Of a stretch of 64,000 nucleotides of DNA, positions 43,227 to 51,833 are shown piece after piece. This DNA is from Phocaeicola abscessus CCUG 55929 (lineage in GTDB: Bacteria > Bacteroidota > Bacteroidia > Bacteroidales > Bacteroidaceae). The stretch's first letter is position 1; each line of letters opens with the position of its first letter. Below the pieces are notes generated by a model. That model saw only the letters and a list, made by a program, of their open reading frames with translations. It did not search any database and was not told the DNA's origin. Position numbers and translations under genes: made by a program. Location: assembly GCF_000312445.1 (NCBI RefSeq), contig NZ_HE997182.1:248001-312000 (forward strand). Reading direction: 5' to 3'.

Positions 43227-44402
43227 TTAATAATGAAGTTTCTTCTTTGTAAAGGCGAAGTGTGCGGGTATGTCGCCCGTGCGGACACTCCATTTCTTAC
43301 GCCCGTCGGGAGTAAAGCAATAAAGGTCTCCCGGAGATACGTAATTGCCGGCATCGGTGATATAGAACTCGTGCGTATCGGGGTTGACAGCTATGCCGTA
43401 GGGCATCTTGATTCTCCGTTCCGTATTGTCCGTGATAAAGCGGCGGGTGACGATATCCCGGCTTCGGGTATCGATAATGGCATAGCTGAAAGTCCACGAA
43501 TTGGTGACGTAGCTCCATTCCGTTCCGTAGATATAGAGGGAGTCGCCCGACAGGGTCATTTCGGTGTTCGCCACGTCGAGAGCATCGCAAACGGTATCGG
43601 TACGCGGGTCGATGACGTAGGTCTTGGAATGTACACCATAGTAGTCGCCTCGCGATGAAACCCAGATATAGCCCTGCCGGTCTACCTCTAACCGATGAAG
43701 GTTGATGGCCACATCGATGGTGTTGACGACGCGGAAAGTCTGCAAGTCGATGACAGACACGGTGCGGTCGTAGTTGGGGAAGCGGTAACCGCCCGAGTTG
43801 GCCACGTAGAGCCGGCCGTCGTAAACCACCAGTTCATCGGGTTGATACCCCACGTTGCAAGTATCTACAACAGCCAGACGGTCGATGTCTATCTTCGCCA
43901 CATATCCCAAGCGGGCATTGGGATCCAGCTGTACGGGGCCGGCGTAGGAGCTGACATAAGCATGACGGCCTGAAAACGTGATGTAGCGGCAGTTGGGTAT
44001 GGAGATTTGGGTGATGTGCCGCGCATCAGTCTGATTCATCACCTCCACGAAGTGAGAACAGTTGATGACTGCCCATATCTTGCCGTCGTAAATCTGTATG
44101 TCGTTGCCTACATCGCCCAACTCCTGCACCACGCCCGGATTGGCTTGCGCATAGATGTTGCGGATGTACTTGCCCGTCAAGGCGTCGTAATAGTCGAGGG
44201 TGCACTTGTTCGAGCCCATGTTCCCTTCGTTGAGCAGGAAGAATCCCTTAATGGTAGTCGTATCCTTCTTAATCGTATCGGTCTTGCCGGGCTCTACCTG
44301 TTCCTCTTGGCGGGGAACGATTCTTTCGTCGTCGCTGCGGCAAGCCGATATGGCCACACAGAGCGACAGAAATGCCATCAAATACTCCACTAACCTTTTC
44401 AT
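43227..44402 (-). CDS. btuG: BtuG-type surface corrinoid-binding beta-propeller lipoprotein
   Basis: The protein has 391 residues with the lipobox AISAC (Cys21), followed by RSDDE, an acidic surface-export signal. The rest is a YncE-like seven-bladed beta-propeller with blades such as DELVVYDGRLYVANSG, RTVSVIDLQTFRVVNTIDV and IKMPYGIAVNPDTHEFYITDAG. BtuG proteins of gut Bacteroides bind vitamin B12 extremely tightly and cap the BtuB transporter. Here the gene overlaps the btuB stop by 4 bp, under the control of a cobalamin riboswitch, which strongly supports the assignment. Confidence 0.88.
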   Translation of the reverse strand: MKRLVEYLMAFLSLCVAISACRSDDERIVPRQEEQVEPGKTDTIKKDTTTIKGFFLLNEGNMGSNKCTLDYYDALTGKYIRNIYAQANPGVVQELGDVGNDIQIYDGKIWAVINCSHFVEVMNQTDARHITQISIPNCRYITFSGRHAYVSSYAGPVQLDPNARLGYVAKIDIDRLAVVDTCNVGYQPDELVVYDGRLYVANSGGYRFPNYDRTVSVIDLQTFRVVNTIDVAINLHRLEVDRQGYIWVSSRGDYYGVHSKTYVIDPRTDTVCDALDVANTEMTLSGDSLYIYGTEWSYVTNSWTFSYAIIDTRSRDIVTRRFITDNTERRIKMPYGIAVNPDTHEFYITDAGNYVSPGDLYCFTPDGRKKWSVRTGDIPAHFAFTKKKLHY

Positions 44403-46453
44403 ATCATTACATTTAGTTTTACTTTAAAGTTGGTGCCGGGCATGGGATAGCACTGCACCACTTCGTATTGCTGATTGAAGATATTGTTGATTTCGGCAGT
44501 AATCCGGAGGGTCAGCTTACCGAGGGGGAGCGTGCGCGACAACGACAGATCGCTGGTGTACCACGGTTTGGAATAGTTCTCCGGAATGTTGGCGCTCGCC
44601 TCGTAGCGCTCGCCGGTATAGATGAAACTGTAATTGGCCGTCCATTGGCGATAGGAGGCGGCAAGGATGGCCGAAAAGGCATGCCACGGGATGTAAGGCA
44701 GCTGTCCGCCGTAGAACCGGCTTTCCTTGTCCGTGTGGTCCATCGCTTTGTTGTAGGTATAGGTGACGTGGGAGGAGACGTCGGCTTTCCCGATGCGCCA
44801 GTCCGCCCTTACGGAAGCGTCGAGCCCCCAAATGTGGCACAGGCCGAAGTTCATCATCGTCCATCGGAACTGGTTGCTGGTGGGCATAGCCACGATTTTA
44901 TCCTCCACTTCGTTATAATAGCCGTCAGCTTGCAGCTCTATCTTTTGCAGCAGCCGTCCGGGCAGGATCTTGGTGTACGTCAGGCCGAGGTCATACTGCG
45001 TGGTGTACTCGGGTTTCAAGTCCTTGTTGCCGATAAAGGTGTAGTACAGGTCGTTGAACGTGGGCATACGGAATATGCGTTTATAGAAACCGCGAAGGGC
45101 GAGTTTGTCGGTCGGACTGCCGAAAGGCTCGTAGCTGAGTGCCACGGTGGGAGTCAGCCTGCTCTTGTCTCCCGCCGCTCCTCCGGCCTTGCGGGTCTCG
45201 TCGACGGCATAGGTATGGAGCAGCGATAGCTGGGCGGAGAGTCTGCCCCGGCGCAGACTTGCGGACAAGGCGGACAACAACGTCCACCGGGTGGGGTAGA
45301 CGAAGTCCGTGAGGTCGGCGTCGAGATAGTTGTACTGCACGTCGTTGGACAAGGATAGCGAGCACCATCCGCCTACCTCATAGAGGTGCGCGGCCGAGAG
45401 GTATGCTTCGGTCTGGCGGTAGTGATTGTCGGTATACATGGTGGTGACGTCCAATCGCGGGTCGCTGAGGTAGTGCAAGTAGTCGTAGGCGGCTTTGGCG
45501 TTGACAAGCAACGTATAGTGCCCGCTGATTTTCCGGCGGAGCGAGCCTTGAGCGAAGAGGGAGGTGTCCCACTGCCGGTCTTGGTGGCGGAACTTTCCGG
45601 GCTCTTCGCGCACGGCGGCGCCGGGAAAGCCCCGCTCGCTGTTGTAGAAGTACACTTTGGCCCGCCACTCGCCGCGGGGTATCCTGCCGAACAAGGCGTA
45701 CTCCGTACGGACGGCCCGCACATCGCCGTTATGGCGCACTTCGGTGGTGTCGTAGCCGTTCTTCTTGGCATAACGGAAACGATAGCGTCCGGAGGTAGTC
45801 ATATACTCGGCGCTGAGCTGTGAGCTGAGGTTGTCGGAAAGCTTATGTTCCCATAGGAGAGAGGGGTTGTAGGTGTCGAACGACCCGGCTTTGAGCGCGA
45901 CGTCGAGATTGTCTTTCCTGCCTTTCCCCGCAAATTCGGGCTTACGCGTCTGCAAATAGACGGCCGATGCCGAGGCGAAATCTTTGGCGGGTTGCAGGAT
46001 GGTGGACTTCTGTCCGTTGTAGAGTTGCAGGGCCTCCATGTTGTCGAGCGAAAAGCGGCCTAAATCTATCTGTCCGTTCTGCGCATTGCCCAGTTGCACA
46101 CCATCATAGAAAACGCCCGTGTGATTGGTGCCCAACGAGCGCACGTTCACGGTTTTCAAGCCGCCGATGCCGCCGTAATCCTTGATTTGCACCCCCGCGA
46201 AGTAACGCATGGCGTCGGCCACGCTGTGCACGCTCAGGCGCCGGAGTTCCTTGCCCGAGAGTTGTTGTACGGGGATTACGGCATGCCCGGTCTGCCGGGC
46301 GGTGATGAGTACTTCCGATAGATGTTGGATACTGTCGAGGCGGCTCGGTCTGTCCGAACTCCCGACATGCTGCGCCATCATACACTTGGCAAATGCGCAC
46401 AACACAAATACCGACAGCAAGCGTCTGCTGAATATGAGTTTCCTTTTCGACAT
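44399..46453 (-). CDS. btuB: TonB-dependent cobalamin receptor BtuB
   Basis: The protein has 684 residues from the ATG at 46453. An in-frame extension to 46645 is the riboswitch itself and is rejected. The signal peptide ends at MMAQ. The plug domain (about residues 45-155) includes SVADAMRYFAGVQIKDYGG, LKTVNVRSLGTNHTGVFYDG and the SLDNMEALQLYNGQ segment. A 22-strand barrel ends in a C-terminal strand (FKVKLNVMI). It transports corrinoids across the outer membrane using TonB energy. It is the first gene of the operon, 35 bases after the riboswitch. Confidence 0.92.
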   Translation of the reverse strand: MSKRKLIFSRRLLSVFVLCAFAKCMMAQHVGSSDRPSRLDSIQHLSEVLITARQTGHAVIPVQQLSGKELRRLSVHSVADAMRYFAGVQIKDYGGIGGLKTVNVRSLGTNHTGVFYDGVQLGNAQNGQIDLGRFSLDNMEALQLYNGQKSTILQPAKDFASASAVYLQTRKPEFAGKGRKDNLDVALKAGSFDTYNPSLLWEHKLSDNLSSQLSAEYMTTSGRYRFRYAKKNGYDTTEVRHNGDVRAVRTEYALFGRIPRGEWRAKVYFYNSERGFPGAAVREEPGKFRHQDRQWDTSLFAQGSLRRKISGHYTLLVNAKAAYDYLHYLSDPRLDVTTMYTDNHYRQTEAYLSAAHLYEVGGWCSLSLSNDVQYNYLDADLTDFVYPTRWTLLSALSASLRRGRLSAQLSLLHTYAVDETRKAGGAAGDKSRLTPTVALSYEPFGSPTDKLALRGFYKRIFRMPTFNDLYYTFIGNKDLKPEYTTQYDLGLTYTKILPGRLLQKIELQADGYYNEVEDKIVAMPTSNQFRWTMMNFGLCHIWGLDASVRADWRIGKADVSSHVTYTYNKAMDHTDKESRFYGGQLPYIPWHAFSAILAASYRQWTANYSFIYTGERYEASANIPENYSKPWYTSDLSLSRTLPLGKLTLRITAEINNIFNQQYEVVQCYPMPGTNFKVKLNVMI

Positions 46454-46487
46454 TTTCAATCTTAGCCCATCCCGAGGGTGCTTTGAA

Positions 46488-46650
46488 TGACAATGCAAAG
46501 GCAGGTCTTCTGACTTGTCGCCCGGTGGCAAACGTCTTCCCAAGAATCTCAGTGACGTCATGTTTGCCTGGATATGCGATTTACAGCTGCAGGACAGTTC
46601 GGGATTTCCACCCGATTCCCTTTTAATCACTCGTGTAGAGTGCACCCGAT
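46488..46650 (-). promoter_or_regulatory. Cobalamin (B12) riboswitch
   Basis: On the minus strand the leader contains the elements of the cobalamin aptamer in order. GGTGCACTC comes near the 5' end, then AAAAGGGAATCGGGTG and AAATCCCGAACTGTCC. Next are GCAGCTGTAA, the conserved CACTGAG...TTGGGAAGACG helix, and the B12 box AGTCAGAAGACCTGCC (46500-46515). The switch lies between the promoter (46658-46665) and btuB. Ligand binding would repress the uptake operon. Confidence 0.95.
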
Positions 46651-46657
46651 GCGAGGG

Positions 46658-46665
46658 TAAAAGTA
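46658..46665 (-). promoter_or_regulatory. -7 promoter box for the cobalamin-uptake operon
   Basis: The minus strand reads TACTTTTA, one base off TAnnTTTG. The start point would fall just at the 5' edge of the riboswitch. Confidence 0.55.
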
Positions 46666-46758
46666 TTGAATTTATGTCATAGAATCAAATATTCTGCCAA
46701 TATTTTTTCAGGGAAATCACTCATTTATAACGGAATTACATGTCGTCGGCAGTACTTG

Positions 46759-48345
46759 TCATACGATCCTTCGGGAGACTTCATCCCAAAAGACCGGTCT
46801 TTTCTCTAAATAGGAACGATGGGCCATAATGCAGGTAATACCTTCCTGGAAAGCCATTTCGATATCGGCGCTCGGAGTGCCTCCGTTTCGGATGCATTGA
46901 ATCCATTCCCGCATGTGCAAGTGGGTGACATCCACCTGTCTACCGTTGATAGAAGTCGTGGTAAGCCCACGCATAGCGTAATATTTCTCGGAAGCGGAAG
47001 TTACCGCATCTATTTGTCCGGCATTCGGATTGAACGACATCATCGGAGAAGAGGGATCGATCACTCCCGAACGGATGCTTTGCGCATATCGCACAGAATG
47101 TTGATCAGCGGTCACAATCGCATTGCTGCCCAATTCCAACGAAGCCTCGTTCCCGAAAAATATTCTGCCCCGATTACGGCTTGAGGCCAAGTCGCCGCTA
47201 TATAAAAGGGTCAATTCCCGTGCCGGATATTCGAATACGCAGTGCAGCACGTCGGGGATCTCCCGACTATCCTTCCAATAGTAAATTCCTCCGGAAGAAG
47301 TCACCGACCGAGGTATTCCGAGGTGTAAAAGTTGATTGACGGCGTCGTATTCGTGCGTAAACAGCTGCCCGATCATTCCCATATCGTATTCGAACCATTG
47401 GGTCCAATTATAATAACGCTCTATGCTGAAAGGCACATAAGGAGTATTTCCCAGCCACTGCTCCCAGTCGATCGTCTTGTCGTTTCCGGGTCTCGGATTT
47501 CCTTCAGCATCCAGATGTCGGATCCACGCGCCATCGGCCGTATTTCGGTTAGTCGTCGTTTCGATCAGCGTAATTTTCCCCAATATATTTTTTCGAATAA
47601 TTTCTTTTGCTTGCTGAAACACTGCGCTCTGAGTGATTTGATGCCCTAACTGATAAACTTTTTCGCTGTTCTTAACCGTATCGTACAGTTCGAAAAGTTC
47701 CGCTTCCCGTATGGCTGGCGATTTTTCGCAGTAAACATGTTTCCCGGCGCGGATCGCACGGATCGTCATACGGGCATGGTGATGGTCGGGGGTGGCAATC
47801 ACGACGGCATCGATGGCGGGGTCGTCGAGCATCTCTTCGTAGGTTTTGTATCGTTTAACTTCCACCGTCGGCGTTTTCTCCGGGTGCAGACTGTTATTTG
47901 CCGTGGCGATACCCTCTTGGGCATGAAGGTCGAACACATCGCAAATTCCGGTAATAGCGACATTCATCCATTCCTGTGCTTGCCAGTTCTCGAGCGAGCG
48001 ATTCTTTCGGTGAGTTTCCACGTCAGCAGGATGCATGAATCCGAGCGCGTTGGCAAGGGATTTGGCTCGGCTACCGAATCCGATGAATCCGATGCGAAGC
48101 AAATCTCCGGAATGTTGCTGTTGTCCATAGTTCCACTCCGGGTATTCGAACGAGTCGAGACCCAATTCTTTTAACATTATTCGTTTGCGTTCCGCGTCAT
48201 AGTTTTTCTTTTTCAGGATTTCGAATCCTAACAAACCGGCGACGGGAAGTCCGACTATTGTTTTCAGCACTTTCCGGCGTTCGGCGTTCACCCCTTCCCG
48301 TTTTTCTTTTTCCGGGGGTGTTTGTTTATTATTGTTTGCTTCCAT
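46759..48345 (-). CDS. Gfo/Idh/MocA-family oxidoreductase of the PUL
   Basis: The protein has 528 residues. A basic N-terminus (ERRKVLKTIVGLPVAGLLG, about 22-40) resembles a twin-arginine signal. The Rossmann motif is IGFIGFGSRA near residue 85. AIDAVVIATPDHHHARM and the family EKP region (YCEKSPAI, here EKS) follow. GH109-type and related exported Gfo/Idh enzymes cleave glycosides through an NAD-linked 3-keto intermediate. The 528-residue length is longer than a simple dehydrogenase. It is the last gene of the PUL operon and overlaps the DoxX stop by one base (TAATG). EKS in place of EKP is a small deviation from the family. Confidence 0.85.
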   Translation of the reverse strand: MEANNNKQTPPEKEKREGVNAERRKVLKTIVGLPVAGLLGFEILKKKNYDAERKRIMLKELGLDSFEYPEWNYGQQQHSGDLLRIGFIGFGSRAKSLANALGFMHPADVETHRKNRSLENWQAQEWMNVAITGICDVFDLHAQEGIATANNSLHPEKTPTVEVKRYKTYEEMLDDPAIDAVVIATPDHHHARMTIRAIRAGKHVYCEKSPAIREAELFELYDTVKNSEKVYQLGHQITQSAVFQQAKEIIRKNILGKITLIETTTNRNTADGAWIRHLDAEGNPRPGNDKTIDWEQWLGNTPYVPFSIERYYNWTQWFEYDMGMIGQLFTHEYDAVNQLLHLGIPRSVTSSGGIYYWKDSREIPDVLHCVFEYPARELTLLYSGDLASSRNRGRIFFGNEASLELGSNAIVTADQHSVRYAQSIRSGVIDPSSPMMSFNPNAGQIDAVTSASEKYYAMRGLTTTSINGRQVDVTHLHMREWIQCIRNGGTPSADIEMAFQEGITCIMAHRSYLEKRPVFWDEVSRRIV

Positions 48346-48824
48346 TATTTATCCGCGTCTTTATTTTTACAGAGAAAATGGTCCAATCCGTAAATGCGGC
48401 TGGTCGGGAATAATGCCAACATCCCTAAAGCAGCCGCCTCGATCAGGGTTTTGTCGACTAACAGACAACTCCCGTCAACTACCGTGGTCGGAGTATCGAT
48501 AAACGGAATGTAGTTCAGGTAGTAAAGAAAAACCAACAGGAAACCTGCGATGGAAGCCGCCCGTGCAAACAAGCCCAGGAGCAATCCCAGACCGATACAG
48601 ATCAACCCCCAAATATTCAGCAAATCGGCAATCGCCAACATGGAAGAATCGGATACGATCCAGTGGGCAAAACTCGCCAACAGCCCCTGAGACTGTTTCA
48701 GAAATCCGAGCGAAGACCATTGAGGATCTAACAATTTCGCTATTCCTTCATAGAGAAGATGCCATCCTATCAACAAACGGAGCACCACTAACGAAAAGGT
48801 TTGCAAATTACTGTATTTAACCAT
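48345..48824 (-). CDS. DoxX-family membrane protein
   Basis: The protein has 159 residues and four transmembrane segments. The N-terminal LRLLIGWHLLYEGIAKLL matches DoxX/MauE-type quinol-oxidase-associated proteins. In this operon it follows a Tat-exported protein and precedes a Gfo/Idh enzyme. A plausible role is re-oxidising a periplasmic oxidoreductase or passing electrons to the quinone pool, which is inference. It starts directly after the upstream gene's stop and is tightly coupled to both neighbours. Confidence 0.85.
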   Translation of the reverse strand: MVKYSNLQTFSLVVLRLLIGWHLLYEGIAKLLDPQWSSLGFLKQSQGLLASFAHWIVSDSSMLAIADLLNIWGLICIGLGLLLGLFARAASIAGFLLVFLYYLNYIPFIDTPTTVVDGSCLLVDKTLIEAAALGMLALFPTSRIYGLDHFLCKNKDADK

Positions 48825-49940
48825 TTAGATCTCTTTATAAAAGTCTTTTTTCGCTCTTCCCAACTGTTCGATCGCATCCCGGTGTTTGTCGAGGCATCGG
48901 TCCAAAGTCACTCGCCACGAGGCCATCATAAACCCTTTCAAACGCGAAGGATCGATGATGTTTTTGCAATAGCCGACAGTGTCTTCCATATTGGTATCGA
49001 CCGTCCAGTTGCTCCCGGTAGGAACCTGATCATATCCGTGTTTTTCCAAAGTATAATAGGTTTCAAGCATTACCTTTCGCGATTCTTCGATTTTTTCCGG
49101 ATCAAATTCCGCATCGTAATACCAGTTGCTCTGCAATACGGAAGTCGGCATCTTTTTATAGAACATTTCCGGATTCGCCCAGGCATAATCCGACCATACC
49201 CATGCCCGGACATTCTTTTTCTCCAATTGCTTGACATAGAAATAAAGATCCTCCCACCACAAATCTTTTTGTCGGATGACCAAATAGTCCAGATTTCTCT
49301 GGTTAAAGACATCTTCTTCGTCCATTCCGATATGGAAGAGGCGCGGCGTGTCAAAGAGTTCGACGACTTCCGAAAGCAGGTCGGCACAAACGTCATAGTA
49401 TTTTCGGGTAGAAACCATTCTAGCATACTCGCCTAACCAAGCGTCATGGGCTGTCGCAAAATTGAGTTTGGGAACGGGTTCCAACCCTAAATTCCTTATT
49501 TTCGCCAATTCCGTGCGTAATTTCTCCGTACTCCACGCATTCTTTACCGCTATTTCGGGGTGGCTTTCATACCGAATGGCATCTCCCAAATCGATGATAA
49601 CCGTATTGAACCCTTCCTCTTTCATCTGAAGAAGCAGCTTGTTCCAGATCGCTTCGTCGAATGTCAGAAACGGATGATATTCCAATGCCCACGTATTCTG
49701 TTCGAGATAATTCTTAGGCTGAAAATCTTGCTTGCATACATCGGGAGTGATTCCCGGGAAGATGGTATGCGAATTATCCAACCACATATTGAAACTCAAA
49801 TGGATCAGGTTCGCCCATATCATCTCTTCTCTCTTGTTCGCCGTTACTTTCTGTACAAAAGGACGGGCGGCGATTCCCCCCGGTAATCCGGCCATTACGC
49901 CGGCCATTGCCATCTGTTTAATAAAAGTTCTTCGTTCCAT
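48825..49940 (-). CDS. Tat-exported TIM-barrel protein, GH20-like
   Basis: The protein has 371 residues. The twin-arginine signal is MERRTFIKQMAMAGVMAGLPG (RRTFIK). The mature protein has barrel-like strands: FNTVIIDLGDAI near residue 110, LEPVPKLNFATAHDAW near 155, and LFHIGMDEED near 205. The last is close to the GH20 catalytic H-x-G-x-D-E. VRAWVWSDYAW near 245 and the GFMMASWRVT segment follow. It is shorter than typical hexosaminidases. It probably acts on a glycan or hexosamine in the periplasm, but the activity is not proven. Confidence 0.65.
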   Translation of the reverse strand: MERRTFIKQMAMAGVMAGLPGGIAARPFVQKVTANKREEMIWANLIHLSFNMWLDNSHTIFPGITPDVCKQDFQPKNYLEQNTWALEYHPFLTFDEAIWNKLLLQMKEEGFNTVIIDLGDAIRYESHPEIAVKNAWSTEKLRTELAKIRNLGLEPVPKLNFATAHDAWLGEYARMVSTRKYYDVCADLLSEVVELFDTPRLFHIGMDEEDVFNQRNLDYLVIRQKDLWWEDLYFYVKQLEKKNVRAWVWSDYAWANPEMFYKKMPTSVLQSNWYYDAEFDPEKIEESRKVMLETYYTLEKHGYDQVPTGSNWTVDTNMEDTVGYCKNIIDPSRLKGFMMASWRVTLDRCLDKHRDAIEQLGRAKKDFYKEI

Positions 49941-50057
49941 CGTTGTCTTTTCAATTGATCATGCAGTTAATTCCTTTTTCTTTAATCATTGTCGATACTT
50001 CTAACCGAAGGCGTACCAAAAATCCGATACGCCCTCGGTCTTCAGAGAAGCAACTGG

Positions 50058-51815
50058 TTATTCTATCTTTTCCAATGGCGGCTGATTTTTTTCCGCCCCG
50101 TTATATCCGATATTTTGATTGATGACCCCGAGCGTATTTTCCAGAATAATATAATCGGGTATCGGCCAAAGTGCATGGAAAGGAGCCATATTGGCAGTAT
50201 TTCCTAATTGGGTAATTTTTTGTTCGTATGTTTTATTATACTTCATGACTCGATCATAATAAAAATTTTTCTGGCTGAATCGGTCGAGGCTATACCCTTC
50301 CTTATCCATTTTCGCCAAGATATAGGAGATCCGTATCAATTCCGAATGGCGGGGTTCTTCGGCAAAAAGCTCCCGGGCTCGTTCATCCAAGATAAAGTCG
50401 ATAGTAACCTCTTCCGGGCTAACGGGAAGGGCATTTGCTCTTTCCCTCACCGCGTTGATATCTTCGGCTGCTTCAGTCAATTGATTTTTCCAATAATAAG
50501 CTTCCGCTCTGAGAAGATAAGTTTCGGCCAACCGAAAGACATACCAATCGTAATTACCCCCTACGGGCGTGGCTTTGGCATCCTGTTGCGGGGCGTACGT
50601 AATATAGAAAGGCATGGCATAAATCGATTTGAAGGTATCGATCGGATTGGCAAAGTTTTTAACGTTTACCGGCTTCCCGAAGTCGACGGATTTCGGGTTG
50701 TTATAGAGAATCTCATCCACATCTACCCAGTTTATATTCGCCCGTCTGAGGTCCTGCGTATTGTTCCAACGTTGACCTTTATAGTTCCATAAAGAGTATT
50801 GATAATGATAAGTCAGCGTGACATTCGCATTCCCTCTTCCTAACGAATCATACATCAGGCCTTCTGCAACCATGCCTTGCTTTCCTTCGCTGTCGAGCAC
50901 CTGAGGCTGGAACCACGTACAATGATAGATGCGCATCGTGTACAAACCCGGGGTCCTTGCCGCCGGAGGCGCCTCGTAGCGATCGACAGTAGCCAGGATA
51001 GTTTCCGTATTATTCGGTAAATTGAAATTCTGCGGGCGATGCAAATCCCAAATCAGATTCCTGACGGGATTGTTACGATCGATGCCGAATCGCTGCGCCA
51101 TCAGTTTATAAGGCCCTTCGATCACCTTGCTCGCCGTTTCGATGGCCTTGTCGAAATTCAAATTGGCCAGATAAACCTTGGTCAGCAAATGTCGGGCAGC
51201 TCCTTTCGAGGGAGTTCCGGCTTCCGTTTTTTCGGGCAGCCACGTTTCCGCAAACTCCAAGTCTTCCTGTAGTTTATTCAAAATAGTCCATCGGCTATGA
51301 GTGTAAAAATCCAGTTTGGGAGAGGTTATCTCTCCATTGACAAACGGGATGTCGCCATACGTATTGACCAATCGATAATACCAGTAGGCCCTGAACCAAA
51401 GCGCTTCCGCAAGAATCCGATTCCGTTCTTCCGGATTCTTCCATTCGATATCGTCGATTCGAGAGACTACGACATTGGTATTTTTGATTGCCCCGTACGC
51501 ATTTCTGAAAAAGACCAGATAGGGATAGTATCGGGAAGTGCTGGGCGTGAGGTTATAGAAATCCAATTGCGACCAAGGGGAGCCCAAGTCGGAAGCGGAA
51601 AAATCAGCCGCAATATAGTTGATATAGCCCGTATGTTCAGCTCGAAGGTCCATTTTCATGGCGATCAAGGCCGATTCGAATCCGGCTTTATCTACATACA
51701 CATTTTCCGGAGTGAAAAAAGACTTCGGTTTAACTTTTAGAAATTCATCGTCGCACGAAAACAGGACGAGGACCAGAAAAAGTCCGACAATCGGTATTTT
51801 TATGTTTTGTTTCAT
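50058..51815 (-). CDS. SusD/RagB-family glycan-binding lipoprotein
   Basis: The protein has 585 residues with the lipobox LFSC (Cys20). It has the SusD helical fold: WFRAYWYYRLVNTYGDIPFV near residue 135, AARHLLTKVYLAN TPR-like helices, LAETYLLRAEAYYWKNQ near 430, DERARELFAEEPRHSELIRISY, and a C-terminal ALWPIPDYIILENTLGVINQN block. It caps the partner SusC and binds the target glycan at the surface. It lies 18 bp after susC. Confidence 0.95.
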   Translation of the reverse strand: MKQNIKIPIVGLFLVLVLFSCDDEFLKVKPKSFFTPENVYVDKAGFESALIAMKMDLRAEHTGYINYIAADFSASDLGSPWSQLDFYNLTPSTSRYYPYLVFFRNAYGAIKNTNVVVSRIDDIEWKNPEERNRILAEALWFRAYWYYRLVNTYGDIPFVNGEITSPKLDFYTHSRWTILNKLQEDLEFAETWLPEKTEAGTPSKGAARHLLTKVYLANLNFDKAIETASKVIEGPYKLMAQRFGIDRNNPVRNLIWDLHRPQNFNLPNNTETILATVDRYEAPPAARTPGLYTMRIYHCTWFQPQVLDSEGKQGMVAEGLMYDSLGRGNANVTLTYHYQYSLWNYKGQRWNNTQDLRRANINWVDVDEILYNNPKSVDFGKPVNVKNFANPIDTFKSIYAMPFYITYAPQQDAKATPVGGNYDWYVFRLAETYLLRAEAYYWKNQLTEAAEDINAVRERANALPVSPEEVTIDFILDERARELFAEEPRHSELIRISYILAKMDKEGYSLDRFSQKNFYYDRVMKYNKTYEQKITQLGNTANMAPFHALWPIPDYIILENTLGVINQNIGYNGAEKNQPPLEKIE

Positions 51816-51833
51816 ATCGCTTGTGATGATAGT

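Noticed and set aside
46454-46645. N-terminal extension of btuB
   Set aside because: The codons coincide with the cobalamin riboswitch; the signal peptide starts at 46453.
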